From assembly GCA_963768765.1 (NCBI GenBank), contig CAVYJK010000029.1, positions 22,639-86,638 on the forward strand: 64,000 nt of DNA. The letters are read 5' to 3'. The notes beneath the pieces are model-generated. The model had not been told where the DNA came from. It saw nothing but the letters and a program-made list of their open reading frames with translations, and ran no database searches. This document shows positions 45,927 to 55,332 of the stretch, in pieces. Each line of letters opens with the position of its first letter. The stretch's first letter is position 1. A program made the position numbers and the translations under genes. The stretch comes from DASWLF01 sp963768765. GTDB lineage: Bacteria > Desulfobacterota > Desulfobaccia > Desulfobaccales > 0-14-0-80-60-11.

Positions 45927-46303
45927 TATTCCTCCAGAACTTATATGAAAATCGCCATCAGCCGTCAGCTTTCAGCAAAAAACAGAGGTGCGCCCGGGGA
46001 CAATGTTTAGGGTGGGCATTGCCCACCATCACTTCTTTCGAAAACAGCCGCGCCTGAACTGTTGCCCCGTCAGCCACGAAGGCTATGCCGTCAATTATTT
46101 ATAATTTAGGGGCCGGAGAATGGCAAAGGAAAACCATGGCGGGGCTGGTCGGATAACCTTTTAAGTTCAAAACTTTGCCAATTCCTGGCAAGGTTCAGCC
46201 ATATTTCCCGGTTTTCCTCATTTAATGCCGAAAAAGGTGTTGCTAGCATTTGCCCCGGCCAAAGCCCTTGGGTTACAATAGCGGGAGGAAAAGACCATAA
46301 CTT
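45927..46303. other. Intergenic region with repeat and promoter
   Basis: Holds a short 7-mer run (CAGCCGT, CAGCTTT, CAGCAAA near 45958), a GGGTGGGCATTGCCCACC palindrome near 46010-46027, and a promoter-like pair TTGCCC (46250-46255), 18 bp, TACAAT (46274-46279), 25 bp upstream of the DHH gene. Confidence 0.5.
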
Positions 46304-47815
46304 ATGCGCACCCATCTGCAGCGACTTTATCACCTTTTCTCCCATGAGGATCGGCTCCTGATCTTAATTGACCCGGACCCCGACGCCATCGCCAGCGCCC
46401 TGGCCTTGAAGCGCCTCTTGTGGCGGCGCCTCAGTTCCTGCGTCATTGCCCCCATCCGCCCCATCACCCGGCCCCAGAACCGGCGCATGGTGCAGCTCCT
46501 GGGGATTGCCCTGACGCCCCTTAATGAGATCAACCCCGACGACTTTAACCGCAAGGCCGTGGTGGACGGCCAACCGGCCCATAACGAGCTGTTCGGCGAC
46601 CAGCACTGCGACGTGATCATCGACCACCACCCCCGCCATGCCGAAACCAGGGCGCGGCTTATCGACATCCGGCCGCAATACGGCGCCACCTCCACCATCT
46701 TGACCGAGTACTTGCGGGAGGCCCGCATCAAGCCCTCCCTGAAGCTGGCCACCGCCCTGTTTTACGGCATCAAGACCGATACCTCCAATTTTGAGCGGCT
46801 CGCCACCGAGGCCGACGTGCGGGCCTTTCACTATCTCTACGGTTTCACCCGCCGGCCCCTGGTGCGGCGGCTGGATTTCGCCGAATTCAACCTGCCCATG
46901 CTGGGGTACCTGCGGCTGGCCTTGAATCGCTATCGCATCCGCCACAACCGGCTTTACACCTTCCTGGGCCCGGTGGTTGCCCCGGACATCCTGGTAATCC
47001 TGGCCGATTTTTTCCTGCGGGCCGGGGAGATCTCCTGGACCATCGTGGGGGGCATCTACCAGGACAAGCTGGTGGTGATCTTCAGAAATGACGGGCTGCG
47101 GAAAAATGCCGGCCGCCTGGCCATGAGGGCCTTCGGCAAGATCGGCTCCGCCGGCGGCCACGCGGACAACGCCCGGGCCGAGGTGCCTCTGAGTAACACC
47201 GACATGACCCCCATCGCCCAGTGGCAGGAATGGCAGGATTACCTCATCCAGCGGGTGGAGCGGCACGGGCGGCTGCAGGCCCCGCCGGCCGGGGGAACAA
47301 GGCCGGGTCCGCCCCTTCCGCCCCTTCCGCCCCCGAAAAAGCCGCCTCCTCCTGACCGGCGCAGGCTGCGGCTACAAAAACCACCTTTTGCTTCCCGTGG
47401 CCAGGCTCCTGCTTGGGGACGCCCGTTCAACCTGATCGGCGCATCCATACTCAAGGAGGATATAATGAAGATCAACCCCTATACCCAGGTCGAGGCGACT
47501 CACTTTGCCAGTGAAGCAGCAAAAGGAATCGCGGCCCGGGTGGTTATCGGCAAGGGTGACGGAGCCCATAGTTTTTGTATGCGGGTCTTCGAGATTTCCC
47601 CGGGAGGGCATACGCCCAGGCATTCCCACGACTGGGAACATGAAATGTTCATTCATTCCGGTGAAGGCGAAGTTTACGGCAATGGTCGATGGAACCCGAT
47701 GGCATCCGGCAACGTGGTCTTCATCCCGGGCAATGAAGAACATCAAATGAGAAATACCGGCCAGGAGTTGTTAGTGGTAGTCTGCCTTATCCCAGCGACC
47801 GCCCCCGAGTTATAA
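46304..47815 (+). CDS. DHH-family phosphoesterase (NrnA-like), read through into a cupin
   Basis: Residues 1-330 form a DHH/DHHA1 phosphoesterase: DPDPDAIASALALKRLL, VVDGQPAHNE, DVIIDHHPRHAET and the DHHA1 glycine motif GSAGGHADNARAEV, as in oligoribonuclease/pAp phosphatase-type enzymes. A Pro/Arg-rich stretch (PPLPPLPPPKKPPPPDRRR) and repeat-derived sequence follow with no stop before the cupin start at 47465. The frame therefore runs on to 47815 as a 503-residue fusion. A perfect ribosome site before the cupin suggests two proteins are also made. A lost stop codon (indel or repeat insertion) is the simplest explanation. Confidence 0.8.
   Translation: MRTHLQRLYHLFSHEDRLLILIDPDPDAIASALALKRLLWRRLSSCVIAPIRPITRPQNRRMVQLLGIALTPLNEINPDDFNRKAVVDGQPAHNELFGDQHCDVIIDHHPRHAETRARLIDIRPQYGATSTILTEYLREARIKPSLKLATALFYGIKTDTSNFERLATEADVRAFHYLYGFTRRPLVRRLDFAEFNLPMLGYLRLALNRYRIRHNRLYTFLGPVVAPDILVILADFFLRAGEISWTIVGGIYQDKLVVIFRNDGLRKNAGRLAMRAFGKIGSAGGHADNARAEVPLSNTDMTPIAQWQEWQDYLIQRVERHGRLQAPPAGGTRPGPPLPPLPPPKKPPPPDRRRLRLQKPPFASRGQAPAWGRPFNLIGASILKEDIMKINPYTQVEATHFASEAAKGIAARVVIGKGDGAHSFCMRVFEISPGGHTPRHSHDWEHEMFIHSGEGEVYGNGRWNPMASGNVVFIPGNEEHQMRNTGQELLVVVCLIPATAPEL
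47465..47815 (+). CDS. Small cupin protein
   Basis: 116 residues from ATG 47465, preceded by AAGGAGG five bases upstream, in frame with the DHH gene. Single cupin_2 barrel: first motif GGHTPRHSHDWEHEMFIHSG (two His and a Glu for metal), second motif around GNEEHQMRNTG. Cupins of this size bind metal or small molecules and have many roles; no substrate can be given. Whether it is translated alone or only as a fusion is open. Confidence 0.82.
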   Translation: MKINPYTQVEATHFASEAAKGIAARVVIGKGDGAHSFCMRVFEISPGGHTPRHSHDWEHEMFIHSGEGEVYGNGRWNPMASGNVVFIPGNEEHQMRNTGQELLVVVCLIPATAPEL

Positions 47816-47877
47816 CCACCATAACCGGGGCAGGCTTGTAGATTTAATCTGGTTTGCCGGCGGTGCGTGACTACAAG

Positions 47878-48000
47878 CCATTTCAAAACCTATGGTCACG
47901 ATGAAATGTGATTCTGAGCGTAGCGAAGAATCAAGTCGTTTAAAATATCTAGACCCTTCGCTTCGCTCAGGGTGACAGTAACAAAACGGTTTTGAAATGG
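47878..48000. mobile_element. MITE-like element with 13-bp terminal inverted repeats
   Basis: CCATTTCAAAACC at 47878-47890 and its exact complement GGTTTTGAAATGG at 47988-48000 bound a 123-bp element. Its core (47909-47976, TGATTCTGAGC...GCTCAGGGTGAC) is the inverted relative of the repeat at 3825-3905. It codes for nothing and ends 3 bp from the hldE stop codon. Confidence 0.65.
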
Positions 48001-48003
48001 GTC

Positions 48004-49515
48004 TTAGCCACCTTCGCCGTTGCGAATCTGGCGGATGAGCTCCGAGACGGACACCGGCTCGGTGACCGGCAGCAGCCTGATCTCGCCCCCATAAGCCTGC
48101 ACGACCTCCCGCCCGGCCACCTGGTCTTCGGGGTAATTGCTCCCCTTGGTGAGGACGTCGGGCTGAAGACTCTTGAGGATCTCCGGCAACTGGGAGGAGT
48201 GGAAGACCGTGACGTAATCCACCGCGGTAAGGGCCGCCAGGATGCGCCGCCGCTGGGCCTCGCCCATGACCGGCCGGCCCTCCCCTTTCACCTCTCGCAC
48301 CGAGTCATCGGAGTCCAGCGCCACCACCAGGGCGTCCCCCAGGCGCCGGGAATCCTCCAGGAATTTGATGTGGCCCCCGTGCAGGAGGTCGAAGCAGCCG
48401 TTGGTGAACACCACCCTTTTGCCCTGGGCCTGGAGGTGGGCCACCGCCAGGGCCAGCTCCGGCAGCGCCAGGATCTTTTCTTCCAATCCCGCGGCCCGGC
48501 GGCCCAGTTCCCGCTCCAGTTCGGGGCGGAAGATGGGGGCGGTGCCCACCTTACCCACCACCACGCCGGCGGCCAGGTTGGCCAGCCGGGCCGCCAGCAC
48601 CGGGTCGCCCCACCGGGCCAGGCCCAGGGCCATGAGGGCGGCCACCGTGTCGCCGGCCCCCGAGACGTCGAAGACCTCCCGGGCCCGGGTGGGAAGGTGC
48701 ACCTCCCGGCCTTCCCGGGGAAAGAGGAGCATGCCCTCCGCCCCCAGGGTGATGAGCAGGTGGTCCAGAGACAGCTTCCCCCGGAGCAGGGTGCCGGCCC
48801 TGACCAGTTCCTCCCACCGGGCCAGGGAGAATCCCGCGGCCAGCTCCGCCTCCTTGCGGTTGGGGGTAATCACCGTGGCCCCGGCGTAAGCCGAGTAGTC
48901 CCGCCCCTTGGGGTCCACCACCACTGGCAGTCCCCGGCCCTTCCCCAGCCCGATGACTTCCTTGAGCAGCGGTGGGGTGAGGACCCCCTTGGCGTAGTCC
49001 GAGAGCACGATGGCATGGACCGCGGGGAGAGAGGCCAGCAGATATTCTTTGGCTTGGGCGATGAAGGCAGGCGGCGCCGGGGCTCGGGATTCCCGGTCGA
49101 TGCGCACCACCTGCTGGGAGTTGCCCATGACCCGGGTCTTCCGGGAAGTGCGGCGCCAAGGATCGGTAAAGAGGCCCGCGGCCCCCACTCCCAGCCGGGT
49201 CAACTCCTGGCGCAGCGCTTCCCCGGGGTGGTCCTCCCCCACCAGCCCCAGGACTTCCACCCGGGCCCCCAGGGCCACCAGGTTGTTGACCACGTTGCCG
49301 GCGCCCCCCAGGGTGCGGGTCTCCCGCTGGACGTCCACCACCGCCACCGGGGCCTCCGGCGAGACCCGCTCCACCTTCCCCCACAGGTACTCATCCAGCA
49401 TGAAATCCCCGGCCACCAGGACCTTGAGGGCGACAAATCCACCCAGGTCCAGGTCGGCCAGACTACCTCCCTGGAACTCGGGCTCATGCCGGCGCGGCGG
49501 TTTTTTCCGGGGCAA
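48004..49515 (-). CDS. hldE: Bifunctional heptose-7-phosphate kinase / heptose-1-phosphate adenylyltransferase HldE
   Basis: 503 residues. The N-terminal PfkB/ribokinase domain (VLVAGDFMLDEYLWG, GGAGNVVNNLVALGA, catalytic DVSGAGDTVAA) phosphorylates D-glycero-beta-D-manno-heptose 7-phosphate. The C-terminal nucleotidyltransferase (VVFTNGCFDLLHGGHIKFLE) adenylates the 1-phosphate. Both steps make ADP-heptose for the lipopolysaccharide inner core. Fused form of normal length. It lies downstream of ugd on the same strand, and lptD is nearby, giving an envelope-biogenesis group. Confidence 0.96.
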   Translation of the reverse strand: MPRKKPPRRHEPEFQGGSLADLDLGGFVALKVLVAGDFMLDEYLWGKVERVSPEAPVAVVDVQRETRTLGGAGNVVNNLVALGARVEVLGLVGEDHPGEALRQELTRLGVGAAGLFTDPWRRTSRKTRVMGNSQQVVRIDRESRAPAPPAFIAQAKEYLLASLPAVHAIVLSDYAKGVLTPPLLKEVIGLGKGRGLPVVVDPKGRDYSAYAGATVITPNRKEAELAAGFSLARWEELVRAGTLLRGKLSLDHLLITLGAEGMLLFPREGREVHLPTRAREVFDVSGAGDTVAALMALGLARWGDPVLAARLANLAAGVVVGKVGTAPIFRPELERELGRRAAGLEEKILALPELALAVAHLQAQGKRVVFTNGCFDLLHGGHIKFLEDSRRLGDALVVALDSDDSVREVKGEGRPVMGEAQRRRILAALTAVDYVTVFHSSQLPEILKSLQPDVLTKGSNYPEDQVAGREVVQAYGGEIRLLPVTEPVSVSELIRQIRNGEGG

Positions 49516-49564
49516 GGCGGTATCCTTCCGTGGTGGTTATGTTTGCAGCTAAGCCAGGTCAACC

Positions 49565-49595
49565 TGTAGGGGCGGGTTTTAAACCCGCCCCTACA
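49565..49595. repeat. Perfect 31-bp palindrome TGTAGGGGCGGGTTT-T-mirror
   Basis: TGTAGGGGCGGGTTT and its exact complement AAACCCGCCCCTACA around one central T, between hldE and ugd. A cousin (GTAGGGGCGACCC) is at 22693. A dispersed repeat that may also fold in the ugd-hldE transcript. Confidence 0.8.
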
Positions 49596-49610
49596 CCTAG
49601 ACCTAACCGG

Positions 49611-50942
49611 TCATTGATCCAGCTTCTGGCCCACGTGGAAGTAGGTGAACCCCAGCGTGGCCAGCTTGTCCGGGTTGTAGAGGTTGCGGCCGTCGAAGAT
49701 CACCGGCGCCTTCATCAGGGACTTCATGCGCTCAAAGTCCGGCTCCCGGAACTTGCTCCACTCGGTGCAGATGACCAGGGCGTCGGCCCCTTTCAGGGCC
49801 TCATAGCTGGAGGAGGCGAAACTCACTGCCTGGTTGTTGCCCAGATACTGGCGGGTGGCGGCCATGGCCTCGGGGTCGTGGGCCTGAATCCGGGCCCCCA
49901 GTTCCAGCAGCCGGGAGATGACCGTCAGGGCCGGAGCCTCCCGGATGTCGTCGGTCTGAGGTTTGAAGGACAGGCCCCAGAGCGCCAGGACCTTGCCGCC
50001 CAAATCATCCTTAAAATACTTGCGGATAACCTCGAAGAAAATCCGGCGCTGATCCTGGTTGATGGCTTCCGCGGCCTCCAGGACCCGGGGCGGGTACCCC
50101 AGGGACCTGGCGGTGTGGATCAGGGCCTGCATGTCCTTGGGGAAGCAAGAGCCGCCGTAGCCCAACCCCGGGAACAGGAACAGGTTGCCGATGCGGCGGT
50201 CCGAGCCGATGCCCTGGCGCACCATGTTGATGTTGGCGCCGGTGCGGCTGCAGATGTTGGCGATTTCGTTGATGAAGGAGATCTTGGTGGCCAGAAAGGC
50301 GTTGGCCGCATATTTGGTCAGTTCGGCGGAGACCACGTCCATGATGATGACGGGATGGTTGGTGCGGACAAAGGGCGCATAGAGCTCCTTCATCAGCTCC
50401 GCCACCCGGACGTCGTCGCAGCCCACCACGATGCGGTCCGGCTTCATGAAATCATCCAGGGCCGTGCCTTCTTTGAGAAATTCCGGGTTGGAGACCACGT
50501 CGAATTCAAAGGATTCGCCCCGGGCCTTCAGCTCCTCGGTGATGACCTGCCGGACCTTGGCCGCGGTGCCCACCGGCACCGTGGATTTTTCCACGATGAC
50601 TTTGTACCCGTTCAGGTGGCGGCCGATGTCCCGGGCCACCTGCAGCACCATGGACAGGTCGGCGGAGCCGTCCTTGTCCTGGGGGGTGCCCACCGCGATG
50701 AAGATGACCAGGCTGTTCTCAACCGCCGGGGCCAGCTCCGTGGTGAAGACCAGCCGGTTCTCCTGGAAGTTCCGTTTGACGTAATCCTCCAACCCGGGTT
50801 CATAAATGGGGATGCGCCCCAGCTCCAGGGCCTCCACCTTGGAGGTGTCCGCATCTACACAGATTACTTCGTTACCCATCTCGGCAAAGCAGGCCGCAGT
50901 CACCAAACCCACGTAGCCTGCGCCGATTATCGCCAGTTTCAT
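49611..50942 (-). CDS. ugd: UDP-glucose 6-dehydrogenase
   Basis: 443 residues. Oxidises UDP-glucose to UDP-glucuronate with NAD+. N-terminal Rossmann motif KLAIIGAGYVGLVTA, catalytic cysteine in GYGGSCFPKD, EKSTVPVGT and SNPEFLKEG segments, and the C-terminal UDP-binding half with ALWGLSFKPQTDDIREAP. Normal length. Supplies precursors for capsule or lipopolysaccharide together with hldE downstream. Confidence 0.96.
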   Translation of the reverse strand: MKLAIIGAGYVGLVTAACFAEMGNEVICVDADTSKVEALELGRIPIYEPGLEDYVKRNFQENRLVFTTELAPAVENSLVIFIAVGTPQDKDGSADLSMVLQVARDIGRHLNGYKVIVEKSTVPVGTAAKVRQVITEELKARGESFEFDVVSNPEFLKEGTALDDFMKPDRIVVGCDDVRVAELMKELYAPFVRTNHPVIIMDVVSAELTKYAANAFLATKISFINEIANICSRTGANINMVRQGIGSDRRIGNLFLFPGLGYGGSCFPKDMQALIHTARSLGYPPRVLEAAEAINQDQRRIFFEVIRKYFKDDLGGKVLALWGLSFKPQTDDIREAPALTVISRLLELGARIQAHDPEAMAATRQYLGNNQAVSFASSSYEALKGADALVICTEWSKFREPDFERMKSLMKAPVIFDGRNLYNPDKLATLGFTYFHVGQKLDQ

Positions 50943-51132
50943 AAATTACCTCTTCCTCCTTGCGGCGACGACTTGCCGTTTTCTTCCGGGTAGTTTAACA
51001 CATTTATCGTCCACGGGGCTTATTCCGCAAAATTCCCCGCCAAATTGCCTTAAAGGGAGTGGAAAGTAGGGGAAGGGGGGAAACCTTCGCCCTGGCTGGT
51101 TTAGGGCCAGGCACGGCCCGATCTATCAAGCT

Positions 51133-51288
51133 GTTGAAAAAGTGGTTTTTAGGGGAGGGCGGGGGACATTTTTCGAAAGATGTCCCCCGGCCCTCCCCTA
51201 AAAACCCCTCCCAACCCCCCAAAATGGGAAAAAGAGGGATGTGGGGGGAACCATCCCGTCTCTTGAAGCCGAAAACCGCTTTTTCAAC
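51133..51288. mobile_element. MITE-like element with 17-bp terminal inverted repeats
   Basis: GTTGAAAAAGTGGTTTT (51133-51149) and AAAACCGCTTTTTCAAC (51272-51288) are inverted with one mismatch. Inside is a second long stem: AGGGGAGGGC-GGGGGACAT facing ATGTCCCCC-GCCCTCCCCT (about 51151-51199). The 156-bp unit codes for nothing and occupies the ugd-lptD gap (50943-51426). A CCCCTCTCCCCCTTGGGGGAGAGGG hairpin follows near 51353. Confidence 0.7.
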
Positions 51289-51426
51289 GGCCAGCCAGTA
51301 ATAAATTGCGCAATTTAGCGTTATGTATTTCTCAACCAATTTATCCTATTTTCCCCTCTCCCCCTTGGGGGAGAGGGTCAGGGTGAGGGGGATTAATCTT
51401 ACGCTAACTTAAGCAATTAAGTAAAA

Positions 51427-53744
51427 CTAAAAGAAATCAGGTCCTTCTCCTCGCTGCTTGCCCTCCTCCGGAAAGCGCACCGGCGATCGTTTCAGTTTCT
51501 CACCCAAACCCGGGATGAAAACGGTGAACCCCACTCGTTTATCATCCGGGCGCTCGGTGTAAGAGAGCACCACGCCCCAGCATTGGCGCTGGAGGATCAC
51601 CCCGTACCTCTGCTCCAGTTTCTTGCCGGTTTCAAAAGTATGACCGTAAGTGAGCCAGGTTTTCACCGAGTTCATGAGGTTCAGGTAGGTGGAGATATTG
51701 ATTTGCTTGGCAAAATCCTTGATGAAAATATAGTCCAGGCTCAGATAGTCCTGCCGCGTGGGGTCCAGAAAAGTAACCTTAAGATCCGCCCGTTCGAACC
51801 CTTCTTTATAAGGTGAGATCCCCAGGTTCATTCCCAGGGTGAGCTGGCGCAAGGGATAGAATTCCGACTCCCCCCAAAAATCGGAAACCGGGTGATGGTG
51901 CTGGGGGGTGCCGTCCAGACCCATGCTGGAGCTGTTGAAAAAGGCGCTCTGGCTCAGGCGGACCCAGGCCAGGTCCCGCACCGCCACCTGCCCCTGGGGG
52001 TTTGAGCCCCGCCACAGGATGTTGTTGGAGATGCCGTAGGTCAGGGCGTTGACGCCCCCCACCGGGTCGTCCCCCGGCCGCACCGGCAGGTTGCGGTTCA
52101 CCCGGGCCACCCAGCCCAGGTCAAGGGGATCGAAACCGGGATAACGTCCGGGCACGAAGCGAGGGATATTCCAGTACTCCACTTCGGGGCGCACCACGTG
52201 GCGAAAGAACTGGGGAGAGTCCGAGTCCCGGCCGTAGTCCCGGACCCAGCTGCTGGCCAGGCCCACCTTGGAATCGAAGAGCTGGCGGGCCAGATACGCC
52301 TCCGGCGGCCCCTCGGGGGTGCTATGATCCACCCGAAACAGCGTCTCCCGGAAGCCCACCCGGGAGTCGAAAGCCAACCCCGGCAGCGGTTGCCCCTGCA
52401 GCCACGTGCGGGGATGGAAATCCAGGCGGTCCCCGTTCATGCCGTGGTCCTGGACAAAATAATTATAGGAGGAGTCCAGGCCCAGAAAAAACGGCAGGTT
52501 TCCCACCCTGAGCGGCACCGATGCCAGGGAGACCCCGGGCAGCCGGTTGAACAAGCGGGGGTCATCGGGAATGAGCTTCTCGTAGTAACGGCCGTAGGCG
52601 GTGAGATTGGCCAGGGCGAAATTGCGGCTCACCAGCAGGGTGGAGACCCGGGTGTTTACTTCCTCCTGCTCCAGGTCCCGACCGAACTCCTGGAGCAGTT
52701 CCCGGGAATAGCGGTTGAGGCCCATGTAGCCGAAATTGAAATTTTGGAGATACGCGGCGTCGCTGACCCGATCCAGGGTACCTCGCAGGTTCCAGTCTTC
52801 CGGCAACGGCTGGTTTATCATGCCCGCCACCCAGTAACGGTGCGGGGTAGAGACTTGCTGCCACTCGTGGTCGCTCAGGTAAAAGCCTCGAAAATTGGCG
52901 GCCGCCTCCTCATGGCCCAGCCGGCGGTACTCCACCCCTTGCATGTAGCCCCGGTTGGTGAGATAGGTCTGGTAAAAAGTGGCGTCGGTGAAGTTGTCGA
53001 TGGCCCAATAAAACGGCAGCTCCACCACCGTGCCGCCGGCCTTGTGCTGCCCGTAGGAGGGCAGGAGAAAGCCGGTTTGCCGGTTGGTGGCCACCGGCAT
53101 GACGGTAAAGGGCAGGTAGAGAACCGGCACCCCCGCCAGCTTAAGGAGGTATCCCGGCCGGTGGCGTAGCCCGCCAGGGTCACCGCCAGCTTGCGGGTGT
53201 TAAAGCTCCAGACGGGCCGGTCCGCGTCGCACGTGGTGACCTTGGCTTCCTCGGCGTAATAGGTGTTGTCCCCGGTTTTGCGGATCAAGGGGCCGTCCAC
53301 GTGAAAGTGGTTTCTCTTCAGAAAAAGCCGCGCCCCTTGCATCTCGCCGCTGCGGGTGACCAGGTTGAACTGGCCTTCCTGACCGGTGAAGACGTCCTCA
53401 TCCAGGACCAGCACCACGTTGCCCTTGACCCAGGCCACCTTGGTCTGTTCGTTGACCTCCACCTGGTCGGCGCTGATGCGCCGGTCTCCCTGGCGGATCT
53501 CCACGTGGCCCTCGGCGGTATAGAGATGCTGGTTGGCGTCATAAGTGAGCTTATCGGCCCGGATCCACCAGGGTCCGCCCTGGAAGCGCTCAGCCTTAAA
53601 AAGTTCCATTTCCGCGGCCCCGGCCAGGCCCACGCTGAGCAGAAAAATCAGACATCCCAGGGTACAGATCCAGACTCTTGGCACGCGGTCTCCCGTAAAC
53701 TCGAGCCCCAAAAACCGCTGCATCATAACACAGGGTTCCACCAT
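51427..53744 (-). CDS. lptD: LPS-assembly outer-membrane protein LptD (one frameshift)
   Basis: About 772 residues. Outer-membrane beta-barrel that inserts lipopolysaccharide into the outer leaflet with LptE. Signal segment (VWICTLGCLIFLLSVGLAGA), an OstA/LptA-like beta-jellyroll (LTYDANQHLYTAEGHVEIRQGDRRISADQVEV), then the barrel (VLYLPFTVMPVATNRQTGFLLPSYG... to the C terminus). One missing base near 53160 shifts the frame after GYATG; restoring it gives GYLLKLAGVPVLYLPF without loss. An essential gene in most Gram-negatives, so this is probably a sequencing error. The start may be ATG 53744 or a later GTG nearer the signal peptide. Confidence 0.9.
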
Positions 53745-54442
53745 CTTTCAAGAAAGTCGCGGTTGGGGGTCACCCTGGCTTTTCGGACCGAAACCGAGAT
53801 GGCACGCGGCCCCTGTGGTTTCCTGGGCCTGATTTTTGCTTGAGAATTTTCTCGGCTTCCCCCCAAAATGCTTTGGGTATTCCTCCAGAACTTCAACCCC
53901 AACTGGCGGTTGCAGGGGCCTGGCCACTGGCGTATAATGGGAACGGGGTCGTAAAACCATGGGCGGGTTTAACCGCATAACCCGGTGCTTGGCGGAGGGG
54001 AAAATCCTCCGGGGCAGAACCTAGTGTTGTGCTTTATAAATATTATGACGGCAAATCATACGAAAACCTAAACTCTAGAGGTCTTAAAGTCCCCCTTTGG
54101 AAAAGGGGGGGGTAAAAAACCGTGGTTTTAAATATCATAGCAATTATGAAGCGCCACCCTAGTGTAATGTTTCAGAAATATCTTACTTTAAGAAATCGGC
54201 TTTCCCCCTCCCCCTTGATGGGGGAGGGTCAGGGTGGGGGTGAGAATATCTTGCAATTTCATCATGTTTCCCCCTCCCCCCAACCCCCTCCCACCAGGGG
54301 AGGGGGAGATTTATTGCCAAAACTTGGTAAAGGTACTTGCGAAACACGATACTAGCCTGCGACTGGGGCCCTGGACCCCGATCCGGGCCCCAGGCCCTTT
54401 GGGACCCCGGCAAAAGACGGCCAAGTATTTGCAATAATCAAC
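53745..54442. other. Non-coding stretch with several dispersed repeats
   Basis: Holds a collapsed copy of the C-rich inverted repeat (TTAAAGTCCCCCTTTGG...AAGGGGGGGGTAAAA, about 54083-54117) and two G/C-rich palindromes of the CCCCCTCCCCC...GGGGGAGGG type (54203-54315). No coding frame is credible. Confidence 0.5.
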
Positions 54443-54521
54443 GCCCCCGTAGCTCAGTAATGGATAGAGCAAGGGATTCCTAATCCCTGTGTCCCGAGTT
54501 CGAGTCTCGGCGGGGGCGCCA
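54443..54521 (+). tRNA. tRNA-Arg (anticodon CCU)
   Basis: Complete cloverleaf: acceptor GCCCCCG / CGGGGGC, D stem GCTC/GAGC with an 11-base loop, anticodon stem AGGGA/TCCCT with loop TTCCTAA (anticodon CCT in DNA), T stem CCGAG/CTCGG with TTCGAGT, discriminator G and an encoded CCA. Reads AGG arginine codons. Confidence 0.95.
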
Positions 54522-55332
54522 CTATTTTCTTTAGATTAAAAGCAGTTATCCGAAGACGGTTAGCCCCTTTTCGCCTTAGGCCGGCTAAAAATAACCCAGG
54601 GATAACCAGCGTCCAGTTTTTAGGATTGCATGAGGGCTTGCTCGGCTTCACCGTTCAGGTCATTTCTCCAGCCCCAAGAGCGCCCAAGGGAGGAATAGGG
54701 ATTTTTCTCATGACGGATTCCCTCTGGGCCAAGGCTTAACTCATCCTTAGTCAGCCCCACTCCTTCCGCCTGCCCTTTCCTTTACCTGGCCATTTATGAC
54801 CACCATCTCCGCCCACCCGGAATCTTCCCCCGTGCAGGCACACCCAACAGGATAAAGTCACGCATCTATACGAGAGATGAGGATTGAAAATGGAGCCTGC
54901 CTTCTCAGATGAGAATTTGATAAACTGGAAATTGTTGACGTGACCAACCCTGGTGATTTTTCTAAGATTGCACCGGAACACTTGCAATTTTTGGAGCACA
55001 ATGTAAATAAATCATCTAGAAGGAATTTTGTTCATCCCTGATCCAACCCTGGTTGCCGTGACATCGCTCCACGGTGCCCCTGTGGCGGTCACGCTCGCTA
55101 CCTCGAAGGTTGTCCGGGCAGGTCAAGACCTTACCCAGGGCGGACTCGGCGATCTCGTCCAGGGGCGCGCCGGCGAGGCGCCAGGCATGGCGCTCAATCG
55201 AAGAGCCCATCGGCCCGCTGCTGGGCGGCTGGAAGGATCTCTCCTGACCCAGGCTGCCGTTATGGTCGCCGGCGATTTGGACACCTTTCCGGAGATATAC
55301 CTTTCGCATCCCGCAGTCAGGAAGGAGGGGCT
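54522..55332. other. Long gene-poor stretch after the tRNA
   Basis: No convincing gene. The part at 55016-55309 has codon-like composition on the minus strand (…RHAWRLAGAPLDEIAESALG…) and may be the remains of a gene, but no family is recognised. The downstream end carries AAGGAGG for the gene at 55333. Confidence 0.4.

Noticed and set aside
54454..54651. 65-codon minus-strand frame over the tRNA
   Set aside because: Overlaps tRNA-Arg and has no ribosome site or family match.
54751..54999. 82-codon minus-strand frame
   Set aside because: AT-rich, basic, no ribosome site and no recognisable feature.
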